Positions 1 through 11,200 of a DNA stretch of 64,000 nucleotides are shown here, piece by piece (the first letter of the stretch is position 1; every line of letters starts with the position of its first letter). This DNA is from Candidula unifasciata. Lineage: Eukaryota; Mollusca; Gastropoda; Stylommatophora; Geomitridae. Location of the stretch: contig CAJHNH020001571.1 in the NCBI GenBank assembly GCA_905116865.2, positions 124,001 to 188,000 on the forward strand. Reading direction: 5' to 3'. Made by a program: the position numbers and the translations under genes. The notes beneath the pieces are model-generated. The model ran no database searches. It was not told the origin of the DNA and saw nothing but the letters and a program-made list of their open reading frames with translations.

Positions 1-119
1 TGTTATAACGTAACTAGAAGAAGAAATTTAAACAAGTGAAAGTAACAAATAATAATGTTATTCTAACAAAATTTGAAAATCGAACTTATAAATGGCATCA
101 CATGTTGGAGAGAAATAGC

Positions 120-520
120 CTATTATATGCTGTATGGGTCATCAAGTGCGGCTCTGCGGCTTAGGGATTAGTGAGTGTGCTTAGCAATTTCAAAATCCCC
201 GAAGTACTAAAGTTCAATGTCCATAGTTTATAAACAAAAAATGTTCTTGTAGTTTTCAGACAGTAGTACGAGTCTCGCCACGTTATATTTTCAAAGGCAG
301 TAATGGGTGCAGTGTTGCGACCTTCACTGAGGAGAGGCACAGAACGGGGTCATAACCCATGATTTAAATAAAAAAATCACTCTCGTTGTTTTCAGACAGT
401 ATTACTCTCTTGTGGCTTAGGTGTTGTGAACACGCTTCTTAATGCAGAGATGCCAGGTTCAAACCCAGTTGCAGATGATTTTGCCTTGCGTTAGTTTCAA
501 CAGTAGTATCGAGAACCAAC
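120..520 (+). repeat. Two copies of a third tRNA-like repeat (family E)
   Basis: GCGGCTTAGGGATTAGTGAG at 150 and GTGGCTTAGGTGTTGTGAAC at 412 are box A-like; AAGTTCAATGTCC and CAGGTTCAAACCC are box B-like. Both are joined to GTTTTCAGACAGTA. A relative lies at about 47600-47700 (ACGGCTTAGAGATTATTC, CCAGGGTTCGATT). Confidence 0.45.
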
Positions 521-1139
521 CGCTCAGAAAGCAGTGTCAAAACTAGTGAATGTAAAATTGTCTTGTAAAATCACAAACAGCCAATAAATGTTGTGGTTAG
601 ATCTGCAATGTCCTGTTAAGAAAGAAAAAAAGTTGTGTGTCCACAGGTGCCGACTGTAAAGGAGACACAACCAACATATATCTGTGAGTGCAGTGTAGCC
701 AACCATCACGGTGGAGCTCACCAACCAGCATAAAGGTGGATATGGGACCCTGGAGACACCACCGGTCATGAAAATACACGAGACAGGTTAGTGATGTAAG
801 AATGAATATCCCAGCATCCAGGGCATACCCACAGATGTTCCGTCTCCCACAGCAAATGTCTTAAGGTGTAGACGCTAACTACTCCTGTAGCAAACTGATT
901 ATATATACATATGTCATTCTCTTCCTCCCATATATTCCTCCTTGCCATGAGACAGGAGAACTAGAAGGGACCAAGCTGCTTCTGATGGTCAGGGATAGCA
1001 GCAATGTTCTACAGAGGAGCGGCTACCCAACGATGAACATTTAGAACACTTTCTTTTTCCTCAGCACTACCTATCATTAAAATGCAGAATTGAAAGGGGA
1101 AAGGGGGATCTTTGCAGCTGTTGTCAATCCTTGTGTTTT

Positions 1140-1325
1140 GTAGGTCATGGGTTCATTTCATTTGGGTCCATGAGTGCAGTTTTTATGGAGATCCCTTGGT
1201 GATCGTTGCAAAACCATTGTTCGTGCTTCATGGTACGCTATCAGCAGCTGGTTAGCAGTTCTGTGGAGTGAGACCGAGCTAATCAGGATAACCCAGTGCA
1301 ATGAAGCTGATAATCTTCACTGTCC
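1140..1325 (+). repeat. Family B SINE fragment
   Basis: Family B has a leucine-tRNA-like head (GAATGGTCAAGCGGTTTGCC), GTGCAGTTTTTATGGAGATC and a CCCAGTGCAATGAAG end. This copy starts inside the head with GGTCATGGGTTCATTTC. Confidence 0.6.
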
Positions 1326-1424
1326 TCATGTGGGTTCCGAGGTCCCAATGCGGAGAAAAGAAGAACAGACCCAATGCCTACCCAACAAGCATGTCGCAGC
1401 AGTCGACTAATTGAAGGTTTCCTT

Positions 1425-1580
1425 TGAAGACGGAGCGCATCTGCACGAGTGGCAAGGAACAACCAGCTGCACACAAATAAGCCAGTAAAACGGATGTACA
1501 CGCAAAACTCAAGCCCTGGCACATAGCTAAAGTAAAAATGGATGAACAACCAGGATTTTCAGGAGCTTACAGCTGGTCAA
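1425..1580 (-). repeat. Family C copy, truncated
   Basis: Reverse copy with GACTAATTGAAGGTTTCCTT, GGATGTACACGCAAAACTCA and CCAGGATTTTCAGGAGCTTA. Confidence 0.55.
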
Positions 1581-1735
1581 CAAAGAAGTAGATTTTCTCT
1601 GAGCAATATTTCATCATGAGCAGCTAAATAAATTATTGAACAAAACTGCATCACATTCACTAACAATTTACATCTCAGCTTTTAAACCAACAAGAACTGA
1701 CCATACATAAAGATTTGTCCTGCTGTAGTATTTAC

Positions 1736-1822
1736 CTCTATGCCCAAGGCTGATGTTGCAAGGCAAAGAAGAAACAGTAAGTCAAATGGTATAAAAGCCT
1801 TCATAAGGATAGTTAGATCTCT
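1736..1822 (-). CDS. Weak candidate exon with a hydrophobic segment
   Basis: The frame reads LTILMKAFIPFDLLFLLCLA then TSALGIE and stops at a consensus donor GAG/GTAAAT. The upstream end is undefined. If real it might belong with the minus-strand candidate near 6 kb, upstream of POLH and divergent from it. Very tentative. Confidence 0.15.
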
Positions 1823-2740
1823 TGAGCTGATGACTGATATTTTTGTCGAATGTGGAAAATGCACTTCCTTGGTCTGGTCACCTCACATCCATGTTGCCAT
1901 TCCAAAGTTAAAAGAAAGCAGGATGTATCTGAAAAAAAAAATATCACGGATTCATTACTTCTGTCCAGAACTATGGACACAGAAAGACATGGTAGTGAAC
2001 ATGAGCTTGCCCTGGTAAAAAAGGCAGTTGCTTTTGAGAATGGTTGAATTTCTACTTCAGTTGTAAAGTGTAAAAAAGGAACCATTTATTTATTACATTG
2101 TATTTAACGATTATGCATATCTACCTGGCAAGACATAGTGAAATATGCCAGGCAGGCAATAAACTTTAAATTGTAAAGGTAACTAACTTTTTTAATGCAG
2201 GACCTGCACCTTTAATATGCATTCTTTTGTTCAGCTATTGTAACAGTAACAGACACTTCGTGTTCATACCCGCACCTTAAAAAAAAAAAAGTGGTAAGTA
2301 GCAAAACACACACGCACACTGTAAATAAATCAACAGCTGTATTTGTGAATTATAAAATCATCATCATCCGCACGTCCTGGCGATAGCGTAGGAGGCTGTG
2401 TTTCGAAATCTCAAACGATAACGATAACAAGAATTATTTGTGTGGCGGATCAGGTCAGAGCTCTTGCCCCCCCCCCCTTTTTTGGCTCTCCTTGCACCTT
2501 TGGGCGCAAGCTGGACGGCTTAGGTCGGCTTAGTGAGAGTTCTCTCCCTTGGCCGTAATGAAAACAACGAGCGGAAAAAGTCACGATAAGACAAACAAGA
2601 CAGTGAGGTCGACATCAGGGCTGCCAATGCTTGGTTGTGTTCCCCAGATCTGGGTTTTTCTTTTGACGCTGCGGGGAAATCTGTTTTTTTTGTGTGGGTG
2701 TTTTGCCGATCTGTATGCTTTAATGACCGATAATTTTGCG

Positions 2741-2893
2741 TGGTTAGGGGTAGGGTTAGGGTTACCGGTAGGATTGGGGTTAGGGGTAGGGTTAGGATTA
2801 GGGGTAGCGTTAGGGTTACGGTTAGGGGTAGCGTTAGGGGTAGGGTTAGGGTTAGGGTTACGGTTAGGGGTAAGGTTAGGTTTAGCGTTAGAT
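2741..2893 (+). repeat. Degenerate telomere-like (TTAGGG) array
   Basis: About 150 bases of GGTTAGGG, GGGGTTA, GCGTTAGG and GGTTACGG variants. TTAGGG is the telomere repeat of molluscs and vertebrates; the mixture of variants shows it is an interstitial relic rather than an active end. Confidence 0.85.
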
Positions 2894-3112
2894 GTGACAA
2901 TTTTGACGCCGTAGTTCCCTATAATCGCGCACAGTCACATACACACCCAAACAGTCGACAGACGGTGGATGCTACTGACACGGACAATTTGGCACCGATT
3001 GGGCACCAGCCGCGCGCTATTGCCGTCATATTTGGCACACTTCCAGTGGCGCCACTCCCACAAGCATCAGATTGTCGCCCAGTATTTGGAAGTTCTACGT
3101 CACCATTTTCAC

Positions 3113-3300
3113 ATCTAACCCTACCCCTAACCCTATCCCTAACCCACACCCTACGCAACCCTACACATAACCGTATGATGATGATAGACACCCTATGCAG
3201 CCCTACACGCAACCGTATGATGATAGGTAACCCTAGACGCAACCGTATGATGACTACGCAACCCTACACGCAACTATACGCAACCCTACACGCACCCGGA
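3113..3300 (-). repeat. Inverted telomere-like array grading into ACGCAACCCTAC repeats
   Basis: TAACCCTACCCCTAACCC at the left turns into CAACCCTACACGCAAC units with three CAACCGTATGATGA copies. Confidence 0.75.
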
Positions 3301-3896
3301 TGTTGATAGGTAAGTATGTCATTTGATTCGTGACTTTTCCGCTCGTTGTTTTGAATGCGGCCAAGGGAGAGAACTCCCACTAAGCGGTCCAGCTTGCGTC
3401 CAACAAAGGTGCAAGGAGAGCCCTTTTTTTTTTTACATACTGCCAAACTATCCAGGTATCTATCTCTTTCCCTCCCCTTAATGGTACAATGCAGAAGTTC
3501 AAAAGCAAATTTACTACATTTTAAAAGCAAAATCTAAAAACAAAACTGTAGGAGGAACAGAAACAGAACAATCACTAACTTGACTAACTCGGGTTTGTAC
3601 GTTTAAGACCAGAGAACGGTTTGACAGCTCAGCAGGAGGAAGTCATTTGTAAACTGCAGGAAGTGTCAGAGTGGTGTCCCTTGTGTTGTGTTAGCAGATT
3701 TCAAGTTTCTCGTCTCCCTCCAGAGTCGGGAATATTTTAATAATTAATTGCTATCACTATTGTTTATTTTGGTGAACCGTTTAGAATATTATGTTGTCCC
3801 ACAACGAAAAATGTAGCAGTCAGGGACACTTGTTTGAACTTTTAATTTTAAGGTCAATTCTTAATGAATAATTAGTTAAAACAGGTCTTCATTATT

Positions 3897-4652
3897 ACTA
3901 TTACTATTACAATGACGTTAGTGTCGTTAGTTTATAGTTTGGTTGGTGGTTTCAGTCACGGTTGTCAGCAGTGACTTACATTCCTATATGTAAGCTCTCC
4001 ATCCCCATCTTCAGCAGCCAGCGAAAAGTTCAGATTCTGTGGCACCAATGCCAATAGCAGTAGATTGAATGTCCTTCTTTCCTTTCTGGGATATTCCTCA
4101 ACATTTTTGGAGACAGTCTTTTTGGAGTTTCAAGAAGATGGAGCCTTCAGGAGGGGATTCTCTTAGTTTACTGTACACACACAAAATAAAAATAAAAAAG
4201 CATTTAAATAACATAAACAAAACTATGTATATTCCTGCAGGAAATTGAATGAGCTAATACAGTCTTTATGAATCACTATTACTATTACAATGACGTTAGT
4301 GTCGTTAGTTTATAGTTTGGTTGGTGGTTTCAGTCACGGTTGTCAGCAGTGACTTACATTCCTATATGTAAGCTCTCCATCCCCATCTTCAGCAGCCAGC
4401 GAAAAGTTCAGATTCTGTGGCACCAATGCCAATAGCAGTAGATTGAATGTCCTTCTTTCCTTTCTGGGATATTCCTCAACATTTTTGGAGACAGTCTTTT
4501 TGGAGTTTCAAGAAGATGGAGCCTTCAGGAGGGGATTCTCTTAGTTTACTGTACACACACAAAATAAAAATAAAAAAGCATTTAAATAACATAAACAAAA
4601 CTATGTATATTCCTGCAGGAAATTGAATGAGCTAATACAGTCTTTATGAATC
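3897..4652. repeat. Tandem 378-bp duplication, copies identical by eye
   Basis: Copy 1 is 3897-4274 and copy 2 is 4275-4652, with no difference noticed. It contains a piece of the dispersed CATCTTCAGCAGCCAGCGAA repeat. It may be a very recent duplication or an assembly artefact. Confidence 0.9.
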
Positions 4653-5540
4653 ACACTAACATCTCAACATTTATTCAAATTATCTATGGAATTTGCATAT
4701 TTATTCATGCATTTCTTAAATTACTTCTGGAGTATGGAAACAGCAATATTTTTCTATTCCTACGCTCCTTGTAACTGCTTTCTTTCTCTCTTTGAGCCAC
4801 CGTCAACGAACATTTAAATACAAAAACATCCCAGTTTCGTTAGCCAAGAATTACAGAGCTGGCGGCGTTTCCAGCTACAGTACTTCTTACTTTTACACAG
4901 GTGCCTGAAATAGACTCACAACAACACAGCTTCCCACAAACATTACATACTTCCAGCGAACGCCAAACCAAGCCATATCATAACACCCCCGCAACATAGG
5001 AGAGGTCCAGCGACCTAAGGAGGCATGAATGGCAAGGGAAGTTACTCTAATTCTGGCTGTGGCAACTTGAACAGGAACCTTTTTCAGTTGCCTTATTTTG
5101 GGGAGGAAGAGGGAGGGAGGTACAAGAATAGATCCACTGCCTTTAAACAAGCATGTTGTAATACATAACTAAGGATTTGCTAAAATCAGATGTGTTGGGC
5201 TGAAAGTTGCAGATATCATAGCCTAGCTGTGAACCACAATACAATGTGCCAACTGCCTGTTAAGGGCAACCACATAAGAAGGAATGGTGTAGCAAATGTG
5301 TTTTAGTCAAGGAACTATGATTGCTCTGTTTTTCTTTATTAAGAACTTGCCAAATTGACCCTTATTACAGTAGCTAGTTGTTCCATTCTTAACTCTTTGA
5401 TTTGAAAAAAAAGTTGGTTTGTTTGTTTAATTTTTTAACATTAGTGTTTCAGGTTTTGAATCTTACACAAAATCATAGAATCAGGAACTGGCAATGACTT
5501 GGCTACACCAATGCCTTCTCCAGATTATAGGCCTAGATGC

Positions 5541-5566
5541 TGACGTCATCAGCTTGACTGACGTCA
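5541..5566. promoter_or_regulatory. Two perfect CRE-type TGACGTCA palindromes
   Basis: TGACGTCA occurs at 5541-5548 and 5559-5566, spaced 18 bp start to start, in TGACGTCATCA and TGACGTCATCAC contexts. Such sites bind CREB/ATF dimers. A start of transcription nearby is not evident. Confidence 0.35.
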
Positions 5567-5875
5567 TCACCCCGGGCTAACAATATGTTCCGTGTTCACT
5601 CTGATAGTCTCACAAAAATTATAGGAATAAGCTAGAGAATAAAACGTGTATATAGGTATACACAGTATGACAACATAGATACGGAAAGTACAACAGAAAC
5701 TACTTACATTTTAGCTGCAGTATGTCCCATAATGTAGTCACTGTAAATTAGTGAGTGAACAGCCAGTTTTCTTTTCTTGGATGATTTATTCAGCAAAGGT
5801 CTATCATTATGGACTTTTCTATAGTTATTTTAAAAAAAACATTTGCCAGAGATAGCAGCGCTTTGGAAGCAATGT

Positions 5876-6157
5876 TTACTTTAGAACAACCCTCAGCACA
5901 GACACCACATTTTTCAACATTGAAATATGTGTGTAAACTGCAAGAACAATATGCATAAACAATTTTTTGTGATGTTTGCACGCTAGAAATCTTGTTTCCA
6001 ACTCAGCTGATATAAGCTTCTGCATAGCTGCATATGCTACAAAAGTCAGTAAAATTATAATCTTTAAAGGATATTTCAAACCTCCATGGTCAAGCAGCTG
6101 TGTGTAGATCGTGGACATTACACCCGAGTCAATATCATATGCTAATGACCTGTCCAT
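5876..6157 (-). CDS. Weak candidate exon of a multipass membrane protein
   Basis: GGCTTTACTGCAG precedes MDRSLAYDIDSGVMSTIYTQ and a hydrophobic segment, LKYPLKIIILLTFVAYAAM, then KLISAELETRF. The layout, a basic patch before one helix, faintly recalls Patched-related proteins, but no diagnostic motif is present. A GTAGCA within the helix or an undetected site could be the donor. The open frame stays open to 5876 without obvious coding character. Confidence 0.2.
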   Translation of the reverse strand: MDRSLAYDIDSGVMSTIYTQLLDHGGLKYPLKIIILLTFVAYAAMQKLISAELETRFLACKHHKKLFMHIVLAVYTHISMLKNVVSVLRVVLK

Positions 6158-6544
6158 CTGCAGTAAAGCCCTGCATGCAGCATACTTAATTCTTTTTGTT
6201 CAGCTTACTAGAGACAAATCCAGCAGTATCCACCAATGACTCCTCTGTACCTTCCAAAACCAATAATTTACAGTCATTTTGGTTTATTTAAAAACAAAAA
6301 CATTGTTCAGGTCCAGCTGAACAGCATCAGTAATTATATTATCCCCATTTTCACCTTCATTGCTTCTAAGAAACTGGTCACGGATAGGAAAATATCCATA
6401 AATTGATGAGGACTTAGCAGTGAGTGAACTTTAGTTTCTTTCCTCTTTCCAAAAGTAGCTGAACAGATACTAGATAGTTTGCTCCTGATAACTGGCGATA
6501 TTCGCCAAACCGAGCTTCTTCTTTTCTTCTTCTTCTGCGTTCGA

Positions 6545-6840
6545 TATCAGTCATGCTAAACATTGAGTCCCGTCTGGGTCACAAATAGGATTGTGCGTTT
6601 AAGGTCGCCACCGGTCCCCCATAGCTTCTCTTGCAATGTGGCTCCTTTGGGCCAGATCCACAGTCTTTGCTGGGAGAGGTAAGGGCAGTACTGCAGTATG
6701 CGTTCAGGGGTTTGTCTTTCTGCTCCACAATCACAGGCAGCAGATTCTTTTATGCCTATCCTGTACAAATGTGCTCGAAGACCACAGTGTCCAGTCCAAA
6801 GTCTAAAAATTGATGTTTGTTCTTTCCTGTTGAGACCGAG
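6545..6840 (-). pseudogene. Retrotransposon 3'-domain fragment (zinc-binding C-terminal tail)
   Basis: The minus frame reads YRIGIKESAACDCGAERQTP, ERILQYCPYL and KLWGTGGDLKRTILFV. The spaced CDCG...H/R...C pattern is the conserved tail of one non-LTR family; a second copy lies near 56.7 kb. No start or catalytic domain. Confidence 0.7.
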
Positions 6841-7968
6841 CTTCTAAACTGTCAGTCTGCAGCTTTCCAAAAAGTATAAAACTGGCTTCTCACAATGAAG
6901 ATAAATCCAAAGCAAATCACACAAAGAAATTATATGCTCTTTTCTAGATTTGTCTGTATATTTATCTGATACAATAATATCAGACGTACGAAAATGCACT
7001 TACTACACTGGTTTTCTCAGGAGTCTAGTTTTTGCATGAAAATTAACTCAGCCATCTTGCTCTTAAAAGAGAATCCGTAGGAAATTTAAACATTCACATA
7101 TCCACTTGAAGGATCATAATTCGAGCGACACTCAGGTACTGAATATTTCACAGGCATAGTTAATAACACTAAACACTTGGAGAACAGTCTGCTTTGGAAA
7201 TGTAACTATAAAACAGTATATCTACACTCGTAAAAAATCACAGTCCTCCTTTCGGTTCATTCTAAAATAACACACTTTCTTCCCTACAGCACACAGCTAA
7301 GCAGAAGTGCGCTGGGGCTCAATCTTGAGAAGGCATTGGCTGCACCGTTAGACAAGCAGCATATTAATTTAGAGAATACTTGTGAGTTGGCATAGTGAGC
7401 TGTATAAAATATGAGTGTTTTTCATCTACTAAATTCATTGTCTTGCTAGTCACGGTCACCATCCCCATGGGCTGTTATTCCCATGCCTCTATATATCACA
7501 GTATAACACTACAGTCTGGGTAGTCGGAAAGGTACTGTGACCATTTCAGTCTGACAGGGTGCTAAATTTAGTATAAGAAGGGTTGTGGTTGATGCTCACT
7601 TTGTTAGCCAGACTATTTTCATGGTTGATCATCCCTTCCCTAGCCAGATGTTTTCATGATTGATTCTTCAATAGCCAGACTTATGTCTGTTTTCAGAGTT
7701 GTTCACTTTTTAGCCAGATTAATTTATGTTTTTATACTTGCTTTTCCCTTTCGGAGACTAATGTAGGTTGTTGTTGTGATGCCCGCTAGAACAATAAGGC
7801 GAGGTCTTGGCTAATTTAGTTTATGTAACTGATGCTTCACTACCTTTATGGCATGGTCAGGTCATTAATTCAGATTAAAAAGTAGAATTATAGATTAAAT
7901 GAGTGTTTCACATTATTCTTTAAATATGAGTAAGTATTAACCTTAATATTTTTCTTTATTCTTCCTAG

Positions 7969-8089
7969 AACACAAATTGTTTGGGGACTGACAGGTCGGT
8001 TTCAATAATAAGCCTACCAGCACTCAGCACATATAGCGTTGTGTGACTTCTTTATCACAGTACATAATTCGCTTGGTACAAAAATAAAA
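7969..8089 (+). promoter_or_regulatory. POLH: POLH 5' leader, possibly preceded by an untranslated-exon splice acceptor
   Basis: A pyrimidine-rich run ending in TTCCTAG at 7968 looks like a 3' splice site 121 bases before the POLH ATG, so the leader may begin here after a non-coding first exon. The ATG at 8090 lies in an A-rich context (AAAAATAAAA before ATG). No TATA box or CpG-rich promoter is visible immediately upstream. Transcript data would settle it. Confidence 0.35.
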
Positions 8090-8217
8090 ATGACAGACAG
8101 AGAAGTCGTGTTAATTGATATGGACTGCTTCTATGTGCAAGTGGAGCAGCGACTAGACCCAAGCTTGAAGGGAAAGCCATGTGCTGTTGTTCAGTATAAG
8201 ACTTATAGAGGAGGAGG
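8090..8217 (+). CDS. POLH: POLH exon 1 (residues 1-43, start of palm and fingers)
   Basis: It encodes the start codon, the first catalytic block with D10 and D12, the steric-gate Tyr15 and the KPCAVVQY finger strand with Q35. The donor is GTAAGA at 8218. The last codon (Gly43) is split 2+1 with exon 2. Confidence 0.96.
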
Positions 8218-11200
8218 GTAAGAATAGTGGCCACATTTGTTTAAGATTTTCTTGATGTCAATCTGGAATGTACTTTTGTAGTTGAACTGATTACTGATTT
8301 AAGAATGGACACCATCGTTCATTGGGTGTACCCATAGATGCTGCGCCTGCAGCAGCAAACATCTTATCTTAAGGTGTAGATGCTAAATGTGAAAGTTAAA
8401 CAACTTTCTTCTTCGCCTTCACCAGTTGTAAACTCTGGTGGAAAGTTCAGGTTGCTCGTCTAGTCTTGTTCAAAACTTGATTTTTTCCCCAAGATCCATT
8501 TTACAGATCTGAGTGGAAGGAAAAAAAAGAATAGTAACCCTGTAACCTACGAATCTTTTAAGAACTAGTAGTTTTTGGCCAACTTAATGCTACCAGTGTT
8601 AAACATGGACCAGTGGTACAACCAGTGATCACAAGATCATTCATAACAACAGGGATGAGATGTCTTAGAAGACCTGCTGGGGTAACTAGAAGGGATACAG
8701 TTAAAAAAATGAAGAAATTAGGAAAAGACTAGGGCTGAAACCAGTTATACAGTTTAATAAAGAGGAACAAATGAGATGGTTTGGTTATGTGATGAAAATG
8801 CCCTGGTAATAAGTGCCACAGAGAGCCATGCTAAAGAAATAATTGGAGCACAGAGCATGGGAAAGACCACACAAATTATGGAATGACAGTTTCAAGAACA
8901 GCTCCAAAGAAATGAAGGTCACCTTATGAAACACATTAGATAGAGCACACAGCATTTGCTTTCATTCATCCCTCTCCCCATACCTCAATGAGGTAACTTG
9001 AGGAAGTGAAGCAGTAGAAGATGAACCCGGTAAACTTATCATGCCTGTAATTTGAAACAAGCTCAAGAGGATTGACATATAACTCTGCAACATTATATGA
9101 TAGACAATTTTAGCTGTACAATTCAGCAAATCCTGAACATACCTGCATATGACTTGTGAGTTGGATGAGAGCCTACGCTTCTCTAGAAATTGAAAAATAG
9201 AAAGCTTTTTTTTCAGTCAGAATTTTTGCAAAACTTATATGTTTGTTTTCTTCTCTGGCTGCAGGATTCCTGTTTTTGCTATAACCAGACTTGAGTTTTT
9301 GTTGTTTTTCTCACACTATCTTATCACTGTACAATTATATTTTTTGGGCACGTTGTGAGAAGGGGTAAAGTGGACAACCCTAGGGCAATGGGGAAATTAG
9401 AGGGGAAGAGATCTAGAAGGAGAGCAAGTGACAAGATTTTGGACACTTTGACATCATGCCATGAAAGAACATTTGTAGCAAAAAAGAATTGACAGTACGC
9501 TTGAAATAAGGCTATGGACAAATGCGGTTGCTAACACCAAACAATATGAACTATAAAAATAAGAAATTTGACCTAATCTTCTGTATATCTTCTTCTTTTT
9601 CTTAGCGATTATAAATTCCAGTGGAAAGTTCTGGTTGCTCGACCTCTTCTGAACTTTGGTCTTATTCCAAAACTTCAGTTTTGCATGTGCATCCTTTTAC
9701 ATATCTGGCTTATTTTTATGCAAACTGTTAGTTCATCGCCTCTCAGGAAGGTGCACTCCCAACTTTGAAGGAAAGACCCCTGACTAGTCATCTTTTATGA
9801 CATTCTTGTGGAGGGGGGGGGGGGTCGTCCTAATCCTTCATAGGACCCTGGAACCCACACAATGCTTCTGTATATCAACATCTATGATAATAATAATACA
9901 TATTGCTTATTCTTCTGTATATCAACATCTCATGTAATAAAAAGAAGAAATATCATCTCCTACACTAATAAGAAAAAAATATTACCTACGCTTTTATACA
10001 TCAACTTCTTTGTGGCTTCAGTTTTCTTACTAATGTACACTTGTTTGTTGTCAGATTTGTTGTCATTATAGTAATACTAGCATTTAGTAACACTTGTTTT
10101 CATTTACATTATAGGATTATTGCTGTTGGTTATGAAGCACGAGCACTCGGTGTGACCCGTAATATGTGTGGAGACGAGGCACAGGAGAAGTGTCCAGATA
10201 TTCAGCTGGCCAGAGTGCCAGAAGTTAGAGGCAAAGCTGATCTTACCAGGTTGGTAGAGGATAATTGGTTTTCCCTAAAATTGTCAATCTGTTGATCACA
10301 GTAATCATCATGTGCCTGTGGCGCGGTGATTTATGTCACAGGCGTGAGGGGAAGTTAAGTCCAACATGATGTGTATAAGGAGATACTCCGTACGTCACTC
10401 GGGCGCCAGTCCTTTAATATCCTGGTTGTACGGAACCTCACGCAAGACCCCGGCAGCACGTCCTCGTCGTGCGCCACGGATAATGTCTCAAATGAGCATT
10501 AACAGAGCTGTCAGGGGATCTCGGAGTTTGGCGGCCCCCAGAGGTGATGTGTCCTTGTGGCTCTCATCAGCCCGCCCCCAAACGCTTGGGTGAAAAATGT
10601 TATTATAACTCATTAAGAACATGAGTAGGTCTGCCAAACGTACAGCCAAAATTACAACCCTTGGTTAAAAGACTGCGGAGTAAAGAGAACATTGTTCACT
10701 CCACATCCTCTGTTAACCCTCAGTGTCGTCGTCACCGCGCTGGGGTACACCACAACAGCAGCCATTCATGTACATCCTCGGTTAACCCTCAGTGTCGTCG
10801 TCACCGTGCTGGGGTACACCACAACAGCAACCATCCATAGGCTGGCCATTCATGTACATCCTTGGTTAACCCTCAGTGTCGTCGTCACCGCGCTGTGGTA
10901 CACCATAACAGCAACCATCCATCGTATGGCTAAGCCTAAATGTCCGACAAAACTAGATCATACGGATCAAAATCTGCCCTCAAAATTTGTATTGAACTGA
11001 AAAAGACCGAATGTCCACACCCAAAGACCCCACTCGCCCGAGTGTTGGGACAAAACTGATACGATATGCCTGGAGCAGGATGTAAAATTCTGTCGGGCTA
11101 ACGGCTCGTCAAAGAAATCTAACGTGCGAAGAAAAAAGAATGTACCTATCTGTGTGGTCACAAAAGTCCAAAACCCACGGGCTGCTCCCCGCTGACTTCC

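Larger units (their letters stand above)
2478..3434. mobile_element. Fold-back element with inverted telomere-like arrays
   Basis: Arms 2478-2584 and 3330-3434 are inverted copies (GGCTCTCCTTGCACCTTTG ... CGAGCGGAAAAAGTCAC) of roughly 100 bp with few differences. Inside lie GGGTTA-type repeats on the left and TAACCC-type on the right, so the two arrays also face each other. No ORF or target duplication found. Confidence 0.75.

Noticed and set aside
1813..2085. 90-codon minus-strand frame
   Set aside because: Composition is random-like and no domain or splice context supports it beyond the small candidate exon at 1736-1822.
2520..3306. Overlapping frames rich in Leu-Thr or Gly-Val-Arg
   Set aside because: They translate the telomere-like repeats.
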